A DNA stretch of 64,000 nt from Adlercreutzia hattorii (lineage in GTDB: Bacteria; Actinomycetota; Coriobacteriia; Coriobacteriales; Eggerthellaceae): assembly GCF_011405655.1 (NCBI RefSeq), contig NZ_AP022829.1, positions 667,001 to 731,000 on the forward strand, read 5' to 3'. Positions 6,836-15,177 of the stretch are shown here, in pieces (the stretch's first letter is position 1; every line of letters begins with the position of its first letter). Made by a program: the position numbers and the translations under genes. A model generated the notes under the pieces. It had not been told where the DNA came from. It worked only from the letters and a program-made list of their open reading frames with translations, and did no database searches.

Positions 6836-8326
6836 ATGGACGTGGGTTACGCAGAAGGGTTTGAATACTATGCGCAGAACGCTGGTGCCCAGATTGCAGC
6901 CAACGACGCCGCAGAGCGTATTGCGCTTGCTGAGGAGGAGATCGCTGCCCTAGCCGAAGCGATAGAGGCGCTAGGTACCAACAAGTCGGTGGATTTCCTC
7001 AGCGGCGATATCGCCGAGTATCTGCTCGCTCATACGTTCAATGTGGACGCGATACTATCCGAGTCTGAAAATCGTGGGACTGTCCCGAGGGTCACAACTT
7101 TCGCTTCTCCGGATATCGTTTTGAACACGGGAGAGGAATTCCAAGTCAAGTCCTACGCCGATGGGGCGAAGAGCGCGAAGGCGCAGTCGGTGACCTATCA
7201 GGAGGCCGCTAACAATCCATCTACAAAAGCAGCTGCCGCACATGCCATCGCCCAAGGCGACGTAGATCAGAGCAGTCCGATATACGAGGGCATGGGGCGC
7301 GTCATACCGAAAGGCCAGACAGAAGATGCTGAGCTTTTTCTGGACAGGAAAGCTGCGAAGGAATCCGTGACGAGAAAGGCGAATGCCCAACGCTATTCGG
7401 AGACCAAAAGCAAGCTGTCTGAGGTCGTCGAGGACAAGAAGGGCATCAAGTCGAAATCATTCTCTCGCGAGGAGTCAAAACAGATCGCACGAGACGCTAA
7501 AGAAGGAAAACTCAATCTCGAAGATTATGGTATCTCCGTAGACCAGATGATAAAAGCGAAGCACATCCTGGCATCTTCTCTTAAGGCGGGCATGTCTGCC
7601 GCGATGATAGCGGCGGTCCTGAAGGCAGGGCCACTCCTTGTCTCTTGTATAGAGGAATTGGTTGCAACCGGCGAGATAGACTTGGATCGATTCCAAGATT
7701 CAGGGACGGATTTGGCAACGAAAAGCGGTTCGGCTTTCGTGACAGGAAGCATCAGCTCCGCGATCGTAGAGGCGATGCGGTCGGGTCTTCTTGGCGAATC
7801 TGTTAAAGATTTCAACCCCTCCATAGTCGCTAGCGCCACTGTTGTCGCTGTGAACGCAATCAGAAACGGTGTGAGAGTCGCTAAGGGAGAGATGGGCAAT
7901 CGCGAGTTTGCCGATGCCGTCGTCAGGGATACTTTCATTTCCGCTGTTGCGTTGGCGGGAGGCGCTGTTGGCCAAGCTACGCTTCCGATGGTCCCGATGA
8001 TCGGATACTTGCTGGGCAGCTTCGTCGGCTCCGCAGTGGGAGGCATTACATACAACGCTGGACAAAGCTTGCTTATGTCGTTTGCTGTCGATAGAGGTAT
8101 CACTTTCTTCGGTATCGTTGACCAGGACTACGAGTTGCCAGAGTCTACGCTTAAGTCTTTAGGCATCGAGGTGTTCGAGTATGAGAGGTTCATGCCAGAC
8201 TCAGCCTCTATCGATATGTTTTCTCCAGATGCCTTGCCCTTCGATACAACGTCTGCCAATAATTACCAGGTCAGTTTTCCGAAGCGAGGTGTCATCGAAT
8301 TCGGGAAGGTTGGCTATATTTCATGA
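6836..8326 (+). CDS. Large membrane protein with PD-(D/E)xK-like motif
   Basis: 496 residues, starting one base after the upstream stop. Residues about 20-50 form an Ala/Glu-rich helix. Residues about 95-112 read FASPDIVLNTGEEFQVKSY, resembling a PD...(E/Q)xK nuclease core in the QVK variant. Residues 160-240 are charged helix (KAAKESVTRKANAQRYSETKSKL). From about 245 to 425 there are several Ala/Gly-rich hydrophobic stretches, e.g. AAMIAAVLKAGPLLV and YLLGSFVGSAVGG, typical of glycine-zipper membrane segments. The tail (residues 430-496) is soluble. I do not recognise a named family. Together with its partner it could be a membrane-coupled effector; this is inferred. Confidence 0.6.
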   Translation: MDVGYAEGFEYYAQNAGAQIAANDAAERIALAEEEIAALAEAIEALGTNKSVDFLSGDIAEYLLAHTFNVDAILSESENRGTVPRVTTFASPDIVLNTGEEFQVKSYADGAKSAKAQSVTYQEAANNPSTKAAAAHAIAQGDVDQSSPIYEGMGRVIPKGQTEDAELFLDRKAAKESVTRKANAQRYSETKSKLSEVVEDKKGIKSKSFSREESKQIARDAKEGKLNLEDYGISVDQMIKAKHILASSLKAGMSAAMIAAVLKAGPLLVSCIEELVATGEIDLDRFQDSGTDLATKSGSAFVTGSISSAIVEAMRSGLLGESVKDFNPSIVASATVVAVNAIRNGVRVAKGEMGNREFADAVVRDTFISAVALAGGAVGQATLPMVPMIGYLLGSFVGSAVGGITYNAGQSLLMSFAVDRGITFFGIVDQDYELPESTLKSLGIEVFEYERFMPDSASIDMFSPDALPFDTTSANNYQVSFPKRGVIEFGKVGYIS

Positions 8327-8570
8327 ATGATATTGCCTTTCTGCCGGTTAGCTATTTAAATCCATTCTCTGAGTTTTAGCTCGCAATTTGAGTGAGAGAT
8401 GCAGCATGGAATAATGGATCTCTCGTCCGGCAACGAACACGGAATGCACTTCTTAGCCAGAAGACGCGCATCGACTCCTTCCGTTTGCCGTTTATTTCAC
8501 TAAGAGCAGTGTCGATGTTGACAGACAGTTAATCGAGCTGCACAACAAGGAAGGGGATATCGCAGTCATA
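8327..8570. other. Gene-free gap before metalloid operon 1
   Basis: AT-richer spacer of about 245 bases between the two-gene module and the metalloid promoter. I see no convincing ORF, repeat or terminator with a T-tract. It probably marks the junction of two acquired cargo blocks. Confidence 0.4.
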
Positions 8571-8571
8571 C

Positions 8572-8602
8572 ATATTGACACTTTTAGATATGTCGATATA
8601 CT
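8572..8602 (+). promoter_or_regulatory. Promoter and ArsR-type operator, metalloid operon 1
   Basis: TTGACA (8575-8580), 16 bases, then TATACT (8597-8602). ATATTGACA (8572-8580) and TGTCGATAT (8591-8599) form an inverted repeat with one mismatch overlapping both boxes, suiting an ArsR-family repressor. The second operon has the same boxes and spacing at 39286-39313. Confidence 0.65.
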
Positions 8603-8641
8603 TCGGAATACATCGAAGATTTTGAATGTATAGGAGCGTGA

Positions 8642-9646
8642 ATGGAAGCGGTCGGATCTTTCTTCATGGATCAGGTGCTCAAGATGCAGTGGCTATCGGA
8701 CTTAGTGGCGAAGCTCGTGGGCGCATTCGGGCTGGATGTCACCTCCCAGTGGGGAGGCACCATCCATTTCTTCATCTACGACACCATCAAGATCGTCATT
8801 CTGCTATGCGTGATGATCTTCATCATCAGCTACATACAGAGTTACTTCCCTCCCGAGCGCAGCAAGCGCATCCTCGGGCGCTTCAAGGGAATCGGCGGCA
8901 CCATAGTCGGCGCACTCCTAGGCACCGTGACGCCGTTTTGCGCCTGCTCGTCCATCCCGCTGTTCATCGCGTTCACGCGAGCAGGACTGCCTCTCGGTGT
9001 CACGTTCTCATTCCTCATATCATCGCCCATGGTGGACATCGCCTCCATCATCCTCATCATGAGCATCTTCGGCCCGCACGTGGCGCTCATCTACACGGTG
9101 GTAGGCCTTATCATCGCCGTTGCGGGCGGCTCCATCATCCAGCATCTGGGGATGGACGACCAGGTGGCTGACTTCGTGCGCGGAGAAGCTGTCGATGCTG
9201 AGCAGGCCGAGGCTATGACCAAAAGAGCACGTGTCTCTTACGCTCTCGAACAGACTGGGCAGACTTTTCGTAAGGTCTTCCCGTTCATCCTTATCGGCGT
9301 GGCCGTGGGCGCACTCATCCACAACTGGATCCCACAGGACATCATTGAGGCCGTCCTCGGCGACGGCAACCCGCTCGCGGTCGTGCTCGCCACACTCGTC
9401 GGCGCGCCCATCTACGCCGACATATTCGGCACCATCCCCATCGCCGAGGCGCTGTTCCAGAAGGGCGTAGGACTCGGAACCATTCTCGCGTTCATGATGA
9501 GCGTCACCGTGCTCTCGATCCCCTCGCTCACCATGCTCTCGCGCGTGGTGAAGCCGAAGCTGCTCGCCGCGTTCGTCGGCATCTGCCTCGTGGGGATGAT
9601 CATAAGCGGCTACGTGTTCAACTGGCTGCAGCCCCTGTTCGTGTGA
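8642..9646 (+). CDS. ArsP/DUF318-type permease, operon 1 first copy
   Basis: 334 residues; ATG after AGGAGCGTG. About eight to ten hydrophobic segments. The signature CACSSIPLFIAFTRAGLPLGV and the matching second-half repeat SVTVLSIPSLTML fit the DUF318/UPF0718 permease family, which includes ArsP (organoarsenical efflux) and predicted metal exporters. The double-Cys CAC in the first repeat could bind a thiophilic ion. It is followed by the 13-aa Cys peptide and a second permease of the same superfamily, so the exporter may be a heteromer. About nine in ten residues match the 39355 copy by eye. Substrate (arsenite, organoarsenical, antimony, other metal) is not decided by sequence. Confidence 0.85.
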   Translation: MEAVGSFFMDQVLKMQWLSDLVAKLVGAFGLDVTSQWGGTIHFFIYDTIKIVILLCVMIFIISYIQSYFPPERSKRILGRFKGIGGTIVGALLGTVTPFCACSSIPLFIAFTRAGLPLGVTFSFLISSPMVDIASIILIMSIFGPHVALIYTVVGLIIAVAGGSIIQHLGMDDQVADFVRGEAVDAEQAEAMTKRARVSYALEQTGQTFRKVFPFILIGVAVGALIHNWIPQDIIEAVLGDGNPLAVVLATLVGAPIYADIFGTIPIAEALFQKGVGLGTILAFMMSVTVLSIPSLTMLSRVVKPKLLAAFVGICLVGMIISGYVFNWLQPLFV

Positions 9647-9656
9647 GGAGGGGCGT

Positions 9657-9698
9657 ATGTGCAGATGCAAGAGGCTCTATAGGTGCAGGTCGGTGTAG
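9657..9698 (+). CDS. 13-residue Cys-rich micropeptide between the permeases
   Basis: ATG 9657 to TAG 9696-9698 encodes MCRCKRLYRCRSV. A strong site (GAGGAGGGG) lies just upstream, ten bases after the permease stop. The second operon encodes MCRCKRRHRCRSV at 40368-40409 in the same position with its own AGGAG site: eleven of thirteen residues are identical, while the bases after both stop codons have diverged. CxC plus a third Cys and many Arg suggest metal or metalloid binding, or a leader peptide regulating the next permease. Function unproven. Confidence 0.6.
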   Translation: MCRCKRLYRCRSV

Positions 9699-9746
9699 GA
9701 CGGCATCTTCGTATGCCCGAATCATCAACGACCTAAAGGAGATAAC

Positions 9747-10691
9747 GTGTTCGACGATCTTTTCACGGTGGAGAACCTGCTCAATGTGCTGGGCACGTTC
9801 GCCTACCTGTTCGGAGAGCTCTTCCTGCTCTTCATCGCCATCAGCTTCTTCGTGGCCCTGTTGCAGGTCTGGGTGTCGAAGGAGCGCATCAAGCGCATCC
9901 TGTCGCGCCCCCACAAGGTGACAAATGCGCTTCTTGGCGCTGCGCTCGGCGCAGTGACGCCGTTCTGCTCATGCTCCACCATCCCCGTTCTTGTGGGGCT
10001 CTTCAAGAGTGGCGCGCCCTTCTCGGGAGCCATATCGTTCCTGATGACGTCGCCCATCCTCAACCCGGCCATCATAGCGCTGTTGCTCGTGTTCTTCGGC
10101 CCGGTGCCCACAGTGACCTACGCCGTCATCACCTTCGCGTTCGCGGTGTGCGCGGGGCTCGTTCTCGATGCGCTCGGGTTCTCCCGCTACATCAAGAACG
10201 TCGCCGTCAAGGGCGGCTGCTGCGGGGGCGACGAGGCAACGTGGGAGAACCTGAAGGGCACGTTCTGGCAGAAGCAGGCGCAGGCCTGCAAGTACGCCTT
10301 AAAAGACGCCATCGGGCTGTTCAAAGGCGTCGTCGGCTGGCTGCTCCTCGGCGCGGGCATCGGGGCCTTCATCTACGGGTTCGTGCCGACCGAGCTCCTG
10401 GAGGGTTTTGCCGGTGCCGACAACCTCTGGGCAATCCCGCTTGCCGCCGTGATTGGCATACCCATGTACATCCGTGTGGAGACGATGATTCCGATCGCGG
10501 GCATCCTCATGGAGAAGGGCGTGTCTTCGGGCATCGTCATCGCGCTAATACTGGGCGGTGCCGGTTGCTCCATCCCCGAGGTGTCGCTTCTGAACAGCAT
10601 ATTCAAGAAGCCGATGGTGGTGACGTTCGTGCTGTGCATCCTGTTGGTGGCCATAGGCACAGGCTTCGCATTCACGCTTGTCATGCCATAG
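9747..10691 (+). CDS. DUF318-type permease, operon 1 second copy
   Basis: 314 residues from GTG 9747, preceded by AAAGGAGATAAC; the homologous gene at 40517 begins with ATG at the same residue, which supports this start. The first half carries FCSCSTIPVLVGLFKSGAPFSGAISFLMTSPILNP and the second LGGAGCSIPEVSLLNSIF, the two inverted halves of the permease family related to ArsP and to SO_0444-type metal exporters. A central soluble loop holds GGCCGGDE, a likely metal-binding site. It belongs to one operon with the upstream permease and the downstream thioredoxin-like gene. Confidence 0.85.
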   Translation: MFDDLFTVENLLNVLGTFAYLFGELFLLFIAISFFVALLQVWVSKERIKRILSRPHKVTNALLGAALGAVTPFCSCSTIPVLVGLFKSGAPFSGAISFLMTSPILNPAIIALLLVFFGPVPTVTYAVITFAFAVCAGLVLDALGFSRYIKNVAVKGGCCGGDEATWENLKGTFWQKQAQACKYALKDAIGLFKGVVGWLLLGAGIGAFIYGFVPTELLEGFAGADNLWAIPLAAVIGIPMYIRVETMIPIAGILMEKGVSSGIVIALILGGAGCSIPEVSLLNSIFKKPMVVTFVLCILLVAIGTGFAFTLVMP

Positions 10692-10743
10692 CGGCATGCG
10701 TGTAGCAAAAGGATAGAAGACCCATAGGAGAAAGGAAAAGGAA

Positions 10744-11112
10744 ATGGGATTGTTCGGAAAGGTGTTCGGCAAAGAAGAGAAGAAGAGCTGCTGCGAGATG
10801 GAAATCGTGGAGGTGCCCGAAGGCGAGCAAGCATCTACGACGTGTGATTGCGGAGGAGCTTGCGATGCGTCCGGAGAGGATCTGGTCACGCTCACCGTCC
10901 TCGGCCCGGGTTGCAAGCGCTGCCATCAGCTCAACGACAATGCGCAGGAAGCGGCGAAAAAGGCTAATGGGAAGGTGAGCGTCGATTACGTTACTGACCC
11001 AGCGGCCATCGCCAACGCGGGCATCATGTCCACACCTGCGCTGCTCGTGAACGGGAAGGTTGTTTCTCAGGGCAAAGTGCTGAGCTCGGACGAAATAGCA
11101 AGTTTGATCTAG
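10744..11112 (+). CDS. Thioredoxin-like redox-active disulfide protein
   Basis: 122 residues; ATG after AGAAAGGAAAAGGAA. The C-terminal 75 residues are a small thioredoxin fold of the TM0996/MTH895 type: VLGPGCKRCHQLNDNAQEAA with CxxC active site, then STPALLVNGKVVSQGKVLS with the cis-Pro. The N-terminal 45 residues are a Cys-rich tail (KKSCCEMEI, CDCGGACD) that could hold a metal ion. Proteins of this type commonly accompany DUF318 permeases and ArsR regulators, probably reducing or delivering the substrate. The 41513 gene is its paralogue. Confidence 0.85.
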   Translation: MGLFGKVFGKEEKKSCCEMEIVEVPEGEQASTTCDCGGACDASGEDLVTLTVLGPGCKRCHQLNDNAQEAAKKANGKVSVDYVTDPAAIANAGIMSTPALLVNGKVVSQGKVLSSDEIASLI

Positions 11113-11129
11113 GCATGTCGGGGGCAACT

Positions 11130-11175
11130 CCGGGATGCATCCATCAGATGAAGGATGCATCCCGGTTTCTCTCTT
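11130..11175 (+). terminator. Terminator between thioredoxin-like gene and arsR 1
   Basis: CCGGGATGCATCC (11130-11142) and GGATGCATCCCGG (11153-11165) form a perfect 13-bp stem with a 10-base loop, followed by TTTCTCTCTT. This separates the permease transcript from arsR, which has its own promoter. Confidence 0.8.
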
Positions 11176-11216
11176 GACCGAACTCTAACCGTAGTGGAAT
11201 ATATTTAGATATATCT
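11174..11216 (+). promoter_or_regulatory. arsR 1 promoter and operator
   Basis: TTGACC (11174-11179), 17 bases, GAATAT (11197-11202), then the AT-rich dyad ATATAT-TTAG-ATATAT just downstream. The second arsR has TTGACA-N17-GAATAT at 41911-41939, so this arrangement is conserved between copies and probably autoregulated. Confidence 0.6.
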
Positions 11217-11243
11217 ATGCATCAGACACGCAAGGGGTCCAGA

Positions 11244-11510
11244 ATGGACACAGAGAAAGAAGCACGAGCTTTCAAGGCCCTCGGTGACGAGAATCGCTTG
11301 AGGATTATCAACCTGATCTCAAGCCAGGGCGAAATCTGCGCATGCCGCATTCTTGACGAACTGGATATCGCGCAGCCAACGCTATCCCATCATATGAAGC
11401 TGCTGAGAGACGCCGGCTTGGTCAAAGCGAGAAAGCAGGGCAGATGGATGCATTACTCGATGGATGAATCAACGATCGAGGAGATCGCGAGATTCCTCCA
11501 TGCACTTTAG
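11244..11510 (+). CDS. arsR: ArsR-family metalloregulator, copy 1
   Basis: 88 residues from ATG 11244 (AAGGGG upstream); this start also matches the METEKT start of the second copy, whereas ATG 11217 lies in the operator. The winged helix reads FKALGDENRLRIINLI, then EICACRILDELDIAQPTLSHHMKLLRDAGLVKARKQGRWMHYSM. The CAC pair in the recognition region corresponds to the CxC of classic ArsR repressors that binds As(III)/Sb(III). It should repress the permease operon promoter and its own promoter until a thiol-reactive metalloid binds. Confidence 0.92.
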   Translation: MDTEKEARAFKALGDENRLRIINLISSQGEICACRILDELDIAQPTLSHHMKLLRDAGLVKARKQGRWMHYSMDESTIEEIARFLHAL

Positions 11511-11516
11511 CAATAC

Positions 11517-12440
11517 TTAGCCCATCCACATGATCTTGCCCATATTTGTCGTATCGTAGCCGCCGAGGGACGAGAACTCCTCCTTCAAGATTCCGGTTTC
11601 GAGGATCCCCATGAGAGCACGCACCGGCCTGGTGTCGATGTCCTTCTTCTTGAACACGAGGTCGTAGCGCTCCTTCTGAAGCGGTACGAAGTCGAGGCCG
11701 TCCACCTGGCGCGCTATCTTCTCGCTGCCGACGGCGACGTCCGCCCGCCCGCGCGCCACCGTGCTGGCGACGGCGATATGGGATTGCACCTCGTTGTCAT
11801 AACCTTCCAATTCTTGCGGGTTGATCCCCGCCGTGCGCAGGTGCTCGTCGAGAAGGATGCGCGACCCAGCGCCTTTCTCGCGGTTCACGATGCGGATCCC
11901 GGGTCTCGCGAGGTCTTCCCATGTTTTCAAGCCAAGAGGGTTGCCCTTGGCTACATAGAATCCTTGCGTGCGGTACGTGAGGTTCACGACCACGGCGGGA
12001 ACGCCCGGGAGGAGCCTTCTCACGAACGGCACGTTGTAGGTGTCGGTCTCGCCATCCCAGAGGTGCGATGATGCCAGCTGCACCTCGTCCTTATAGAGGG
12101 CGGTGAGCGCGTCGTAGCTTCCCACGTACGAGCGGAGGCTGGGCACGCCCGCCTGGTTCATGTAGTTCGAAAGCGCGTCCAAGATTATGTCCTGACCGCA
12201 GATGACGAAGCTCTCAGGCTGGTGCGCAGCGGTGACGAATGGGACTTCCCGCCCTGGGTTTTCGCCTAGCGGCTGATCGCGCTCGATGTACTCCTGAACG
12301 GCTTTCCTTGTGAAACGGAGCTTGCGGCCGACCAGGAACGAGGGCAGCTCCCCTTTGTCCTTGAGGGCGTAGACGGTGCCACGGCTCACCTTCAGCAGCC
12401 TGGCGACTTCCTCAGCGGTCAATGCCTCGTCTTGGTTCAT
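11517..12440 (-). CDS. HTH regulator with molybdate-type substrate-binding domain
   Basis: 307 residues, leftward, ATG 12440 with GGAGCA upstream. Residues 8-55 are an excisionase/MerR-like helix-turn-helix (LTAEEVARLLKVSRGTVYALKDKGELPSFLVGRKLRF). From about residue 75 on is a periplasmic-binding-protein-like domain (FVICGQDIILDALSNYMNQAG..., ASSHLWDGETDTYNVPFVRRLLPG, GLKTWEDLARPGIRIVNREKGAGSRILLDEHL), the one-component architecture related to ModE-like and tungstate/molybdate-sensing proteins. It is divergent from the transporter at 12573 and probably controls it, with AACGAT/ATCGTT dyads (12469-12474, 12507-12512) in the shared gap. Ligand unknown. Confidence 0.82.
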   Translation of the reverse strand: MNQDEALTAEEVARLLKVSRGTVYALKDKGELPSFLVGRKLRFTRKAVQEYIERDQPLGENPGREVPFVTAAHQPESFVICGQDIILDALSNYMNQAGVPSLRSYVGSYDALTALYKDEVQLASSHLWDGETDTYNVPFVRRLLPGVPAVVVNLTYRTQGFYVAKGNPLGLKTWEDLARPGIRIVNREKGAGSRILLDEHLRTAGINPQELEGYDNEVQSHIAVASTVARGRADVAVGSEKIARQVDGLDFVPLQKERYDLVFKKKDIDTRPVRALMGILETGILKEEFSSLGGYDTTNMGKIMWMG

Positions 12441-12572
12441 ACATTGCTCCTTGCGCGAAATCGTGCGAAACGATACGGAACAGTATATAACTCGCTTCGC
12501 TTCTTCATCGTTCGAAACGTCGTGATTGGCCTTGCATTATACTCGCCCAAGCATCAATAGACAGGAGCGTAA
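12441..12572. promoter_or_regulatory. Divergent promoter region
   Basis: The 132-base gap between the divergent regulator and transporter genes contains CGAAACGAT (12466-12474) and ATCGTTCGAAACG (12507-12519), a probable dyad operator, and a -10-like TATACT (12538-12543) for the rightward gene. The -35 box is not clear. Confidence 0.4.
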
Positions 12573-13658
12573 GTGGACGAGCATCTTATCATGTGCGCAG
12601 CATTGACCTTGGCGGTTGGCATCCCTTGCGGGCTTCTGGCCAAGAAGTTCAAGGTGCCTGCCGGTTTCATGATAGGCGCTTTCGTGGGCGTGTCGGTGTT
12701 GAGCATAGCAACCGGCGAGGCGTGGCTTCCTACCGAGACGCGCACGCTCGTGCAGATGGTGGCGGGCGCGTTCGTGGGGTGCTCCCTTGAGCGAAGCGAC
12801 ATTGAGCGGATGCGCGGCTTTTTGAAGCCTATGGTTCTTCTGCTCGCGATCTTCCTTCTGCTGAACTTGGTCGTGGGATTCCTCATATGGGCGACATCTC
12901 CCTTGAGCCTGGTGACCTCGCTCATGTGCGCGGTGCCGGGCGGCATCAACGACACGCCCATCGTGGCCGCCGCCATGGGCGCGAACGCTCCAGACGTGAC
13001 CATCATGCAGCTGATACGCCAGGTGCTCGGCATCGGCGTGTTCCCCATCATGATCGAGGCGTTCGACCGGCTGCGAACGAAACAGGGCCACCCCGACCCG
13101 GGCGATGCGGCGCTGGGAGAGGATGCCAAGCGCGTGAAGTCGAAGCAGAAATCCGCCGCCTCGACCGTGGCCGCCTTGGCCGTGGCCGTCGTCGCGGGCG
13201 CCCTCGGCAAGGCGAGCGGCATTCCCGGCCTTACCTTCACGGCCTCCATCGTTGCCGTGTCCGTCCTGAAGCTCGCCTTCGACTTCGCATTCATCCCCAA
13301 GGTAGTGAAGAAGGGATGCCAGCTTCTCGCAGGTTGCTACTTGGGGACCCTGCTCACGGCAGAAGGGTTTGCGGGGCTGCCCGACCTGATCTTGCCCGCG
13401 CTCATCCTCATCGCAGGCTACACGCTGAACTGCTTCGCCGCCGGTAAGCTTGAGAGCAGGCTGTTCGGCTACGGGCGCAAGGAGGGCATGCTCATGGCCT
13501 CTCCCGCAGGGGCCTCCGACATGGCGCTCATCATGGAGGACCTGCACGTGAAGAACACCGACGTGGTGATCATGCAGGTGATACGTGCTGCCGTGGTGAT
13601 GGCGCTCTTCCCTCAGATCATCAACCTCATATGCTTCATCACCGGAAACCCAGGATAG
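12573..13658 (+). CDS. AbrB-type (PF05145-like) membrane transporter
   Basis: 361 residues from GTG 12573 with AGGAG upstream. About ten membrane segments occur in two similar halves, each with a conserved GG-or-AG-rich pattern: MCAVPGGINDTPIVAAAMGANAPDVTIMQLIRQV in the first and LMASPAGASDMALIMEDLHVKNTDVVIMQVIRAAVVM in the second. This is the duplication typical of AbrB-like/ammonia-monooxygenase-annotated integral membrane proteins (PF05145); these are probable transporters whose substrates are mostly unknown. It is followed after ten bases by GAPDH, so the two are in one operon, and the divergent binding-protein regulator may sense the substrate. Confidence 0.8.
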   Translation: MDEHLIMCAALTLAVGIPCGLLAKKFKVPAGFMIGAFVGVSVLSIATGEAWLPTETRTLVQMVAGAFVGCSLERSDIERMRGFLKPMVLLLAIFLLLNLVVGFLIWATSPLSLVTSLMCAVPGGINDTPIVAAAMGANAPDVTIMQLIRQVLGIGVFPIMIEAFDRLRTKQGHPDPGDAALGEDAKRVKSKQKSAASTVAALAVAVVAGALGKASGIPGLTFTASIVAVSVLKLAFDFAFIPKVVKKGCQLLAGCYLGTLLTAEGFAGLPDLILPALILIAGYTLNCFAAGKLESRLFGYGRKEGMLMASPAGASDMALIMEDLHVKNTDVVIMQVIRAAVVMALFPQIINLICFITGNPG

Positions 13659-13668
13659 GAGAATTCAC

Positions 13669-14676
13669 ATGAAACGTGTCGCTGTGAACGGAATGGGACG
13701 CATAGGGCGTCTGGTCGTGCGCTCGCTATTGGAGTGCGAGGATGTGGAACTCGTTGCCGTGAACGATATCGCCTCCATGGAGACGATCGCATACCTGTTG
13801 GCGCATAGCACGGAATACGGCGCTTTGGGAGAGAGGGTCTCTTTCGACGAGGCAGCGGGGGTGCTCACAATCGGCGAGAAGGCCGTCAGGGCATTCCGCG
13901 AGCCCGACGCCTCCGCGCTGCCCTGGCGAGAGCTCGGGATCGACGTTGTGCTCGAATGCAGCGGGGCGTACTGTTCGCGCGCAAAGGCCGAGGCGCACAT
14001 AGACGCGGGCGCTAAGAGGGTGCTCATCTCCGCCGCAGCGGGAAGCGACGTACCGACCGTGGTGTTCGGGATAAACGACTCTATCCTTACCGAATCGGAC
14101 GACATCATATCTGCCGCATCGTGCTCGACCGTGGGGCTTGCTCCATTCGCGAAGGCTCTGAACGAGGTTGCACCTATCTGCCAGGGCATCGCCACCACCA
14201 TCCATGCGCTCACTCCGTCACAGATGACGCTCGACGACGCGCAGCCCAAAGGCAACCTTCGGCGATCGCGCACGGCATCCGAGAACATCATCCCCACCAC
14301 AGCCGCCTTCGCCCAAGCGGTGGGGCTCGTGCTGCCTGAACTGCAAGGGAAGCTCTCTGGCTATGCTATCAGAGTCCCGGTCACGAGAGGCAGCCTCAGC
14401 ACCTTGTACGCCGTCGTCTCCTATGGTGGCGAGGGAGCGCTCGATGCCGATAGGCTGAACGAATTAATGCACGCACAAGAGAGCTGGATGTTCGGCTACA
14501 CGGAAGAGGAGCTGGTGTCCTCCGACATCGCTGGGACCGACCTTTACTCCATTTTCGACGCTACACAGACGAAGGTGTCGCCGCTTGAGGAAGGATATCT
14601 CGTGGAGGTTGCAGCATGGTTCGACAACGAGACATCCTACGTCTCGCAATACGTGAAGCTCCTGCGCTCGCTATAG
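13669..14676 (+). CDS. gap: Glyceraldehyde-3-phosphate dehydrogenase homologue
   Basis: 335 residues, ATG after AGGAGAATTCAC. The Rossmann start VAVNGMGRIGRLVVRSLLE binds NAD(P). Catalytic Cys is in SAASCSTVGLAP (about residue 151; canonical SCTTN is relaxed), catalytic His in TTIHALTPSQ, and the C-terminal WFDNETSYVSQYVKLL matches WYDNEWGYS. So the active site seems intact. Sequence is divergent from housekeeping enzymes (HSTEYGAL, FREPDASALPW). GAPDH genes also occur in arsenic islands, where the enzyme makes 1-arseno-3-phosphoglycerate for export. The neighbouring metalloid genes make that role plausible here but unproven; erythrose-4-phosphate or general glycolytic use are alternatives. 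Confidence 0.88.
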   Translation: MKRVAVNGMGRIGRLVVRSLLECEDVELVAVNDIASMETIAYLLAHSTEYGALGERVSFDEAAGVLTIGEKAVRAFREPDASALPWRELGIDVVLECSGAYCSRAKAEAHIDAGAKRVLISAAAGSDVPTVVFGINDSILTESDDIISAASCSTVGLAPFAKALNEVAPICQGIATTIHALTPSQMTLDDAQPKGNLRRSRTASENIIPTTAAFAQAVGLVLPELQGKLSGYAIRVPVTRGSLSTLYAVVSYGGEGALDADRLNELMHAQESWMFGYTEEELVSSDIAGTDLYSIFDATQTKVSPLEEGYLVEVAAWFDNETSYVSQYVKLLRSL

Positions 14677-14688
14677 GGCACATGATAG

Positions 14689-15177
14689 ATGCTCAGATAT
14701 GCCAACGGAATAGTGTCCTTGCTGCTGCTGGCGGTATTTTCCGCCCATGCGATCATGGGGGCGTTATTCTGCTGGAGCGTCGCTTCGGGAGAGGTGGGCT
14801 GGGTAGTTTGGGTTGGTGTTTGTATAGCCGTGCTTCACGTGGCTCTGAGTATCGGTACCACAAGGCATATGCTCCACGACGAGGTAAGGCCGCCTAGCGC
14901 AAAGAAGAAGGCGCACCAGCTGAAGAAATGGATCAGCGGTGTTCTTGTCGGAGTTGTGGGTGTGGCGCATGTCTTGACGGTTTTTGAAACTCGCCTGTGG
15001 TTCGTAATCGTGCTGACGTTGGATGTTGCTTTGGCGGCGCATGTCTGTGTATCCGCGAAATCCCTAGTCAGGGATTTAAGGCTTGCCCCGAATTTGAGGT
15101 ACGTAATAAGAGTTGTTGCCATAGCGATCGCCGCGCTCGTTGGGCTGGCTTTTATCGGTACCTTTGTGCCCGCCTAA
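14689..15177 (+). CDS. Four-helix membrane protein, cytochrome-b-like pattern
   Basis: 162 residues, starting 12 bases after gap; no strong ribosome site, so coupling to gap is likely. Four hydrophobic segments are visible: residues about 8-30, 38-58, 80-100 and 105-130, with a fifth at the C-terminus (140-160). Several carry a His near a membrane face (FSAHAIMG, VLHVAL, GVAHVL, LAAHVCV), as in haem-b-binding membrane anchors of fumarate reductase type. I cannot name a family. It converges on the sortase gene with a four-base overlap of the 3' ends. Confidence 0.6.
   Translation: MLRYANGIVSLLLLAVFSAHAIMGALFCWSVASGEVGWVVWVGVCIAVLHVALSIGTTRHMLHDEVRPPSAKKKAHQLKKWISGVLVGVVGVAHVLTVFETRLWFVIVLTLDVALAAHVCVSAKSLVRDLRLAPNLRYVIRVVAIAIAALVGLAFIGTFVPA

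Noticed and set aside
12573-13658. Transporter as ArsJ or ArsB
   Set aside because: It has the two-repeat AbrB-like signature, not the MFS or ArsB pattern.
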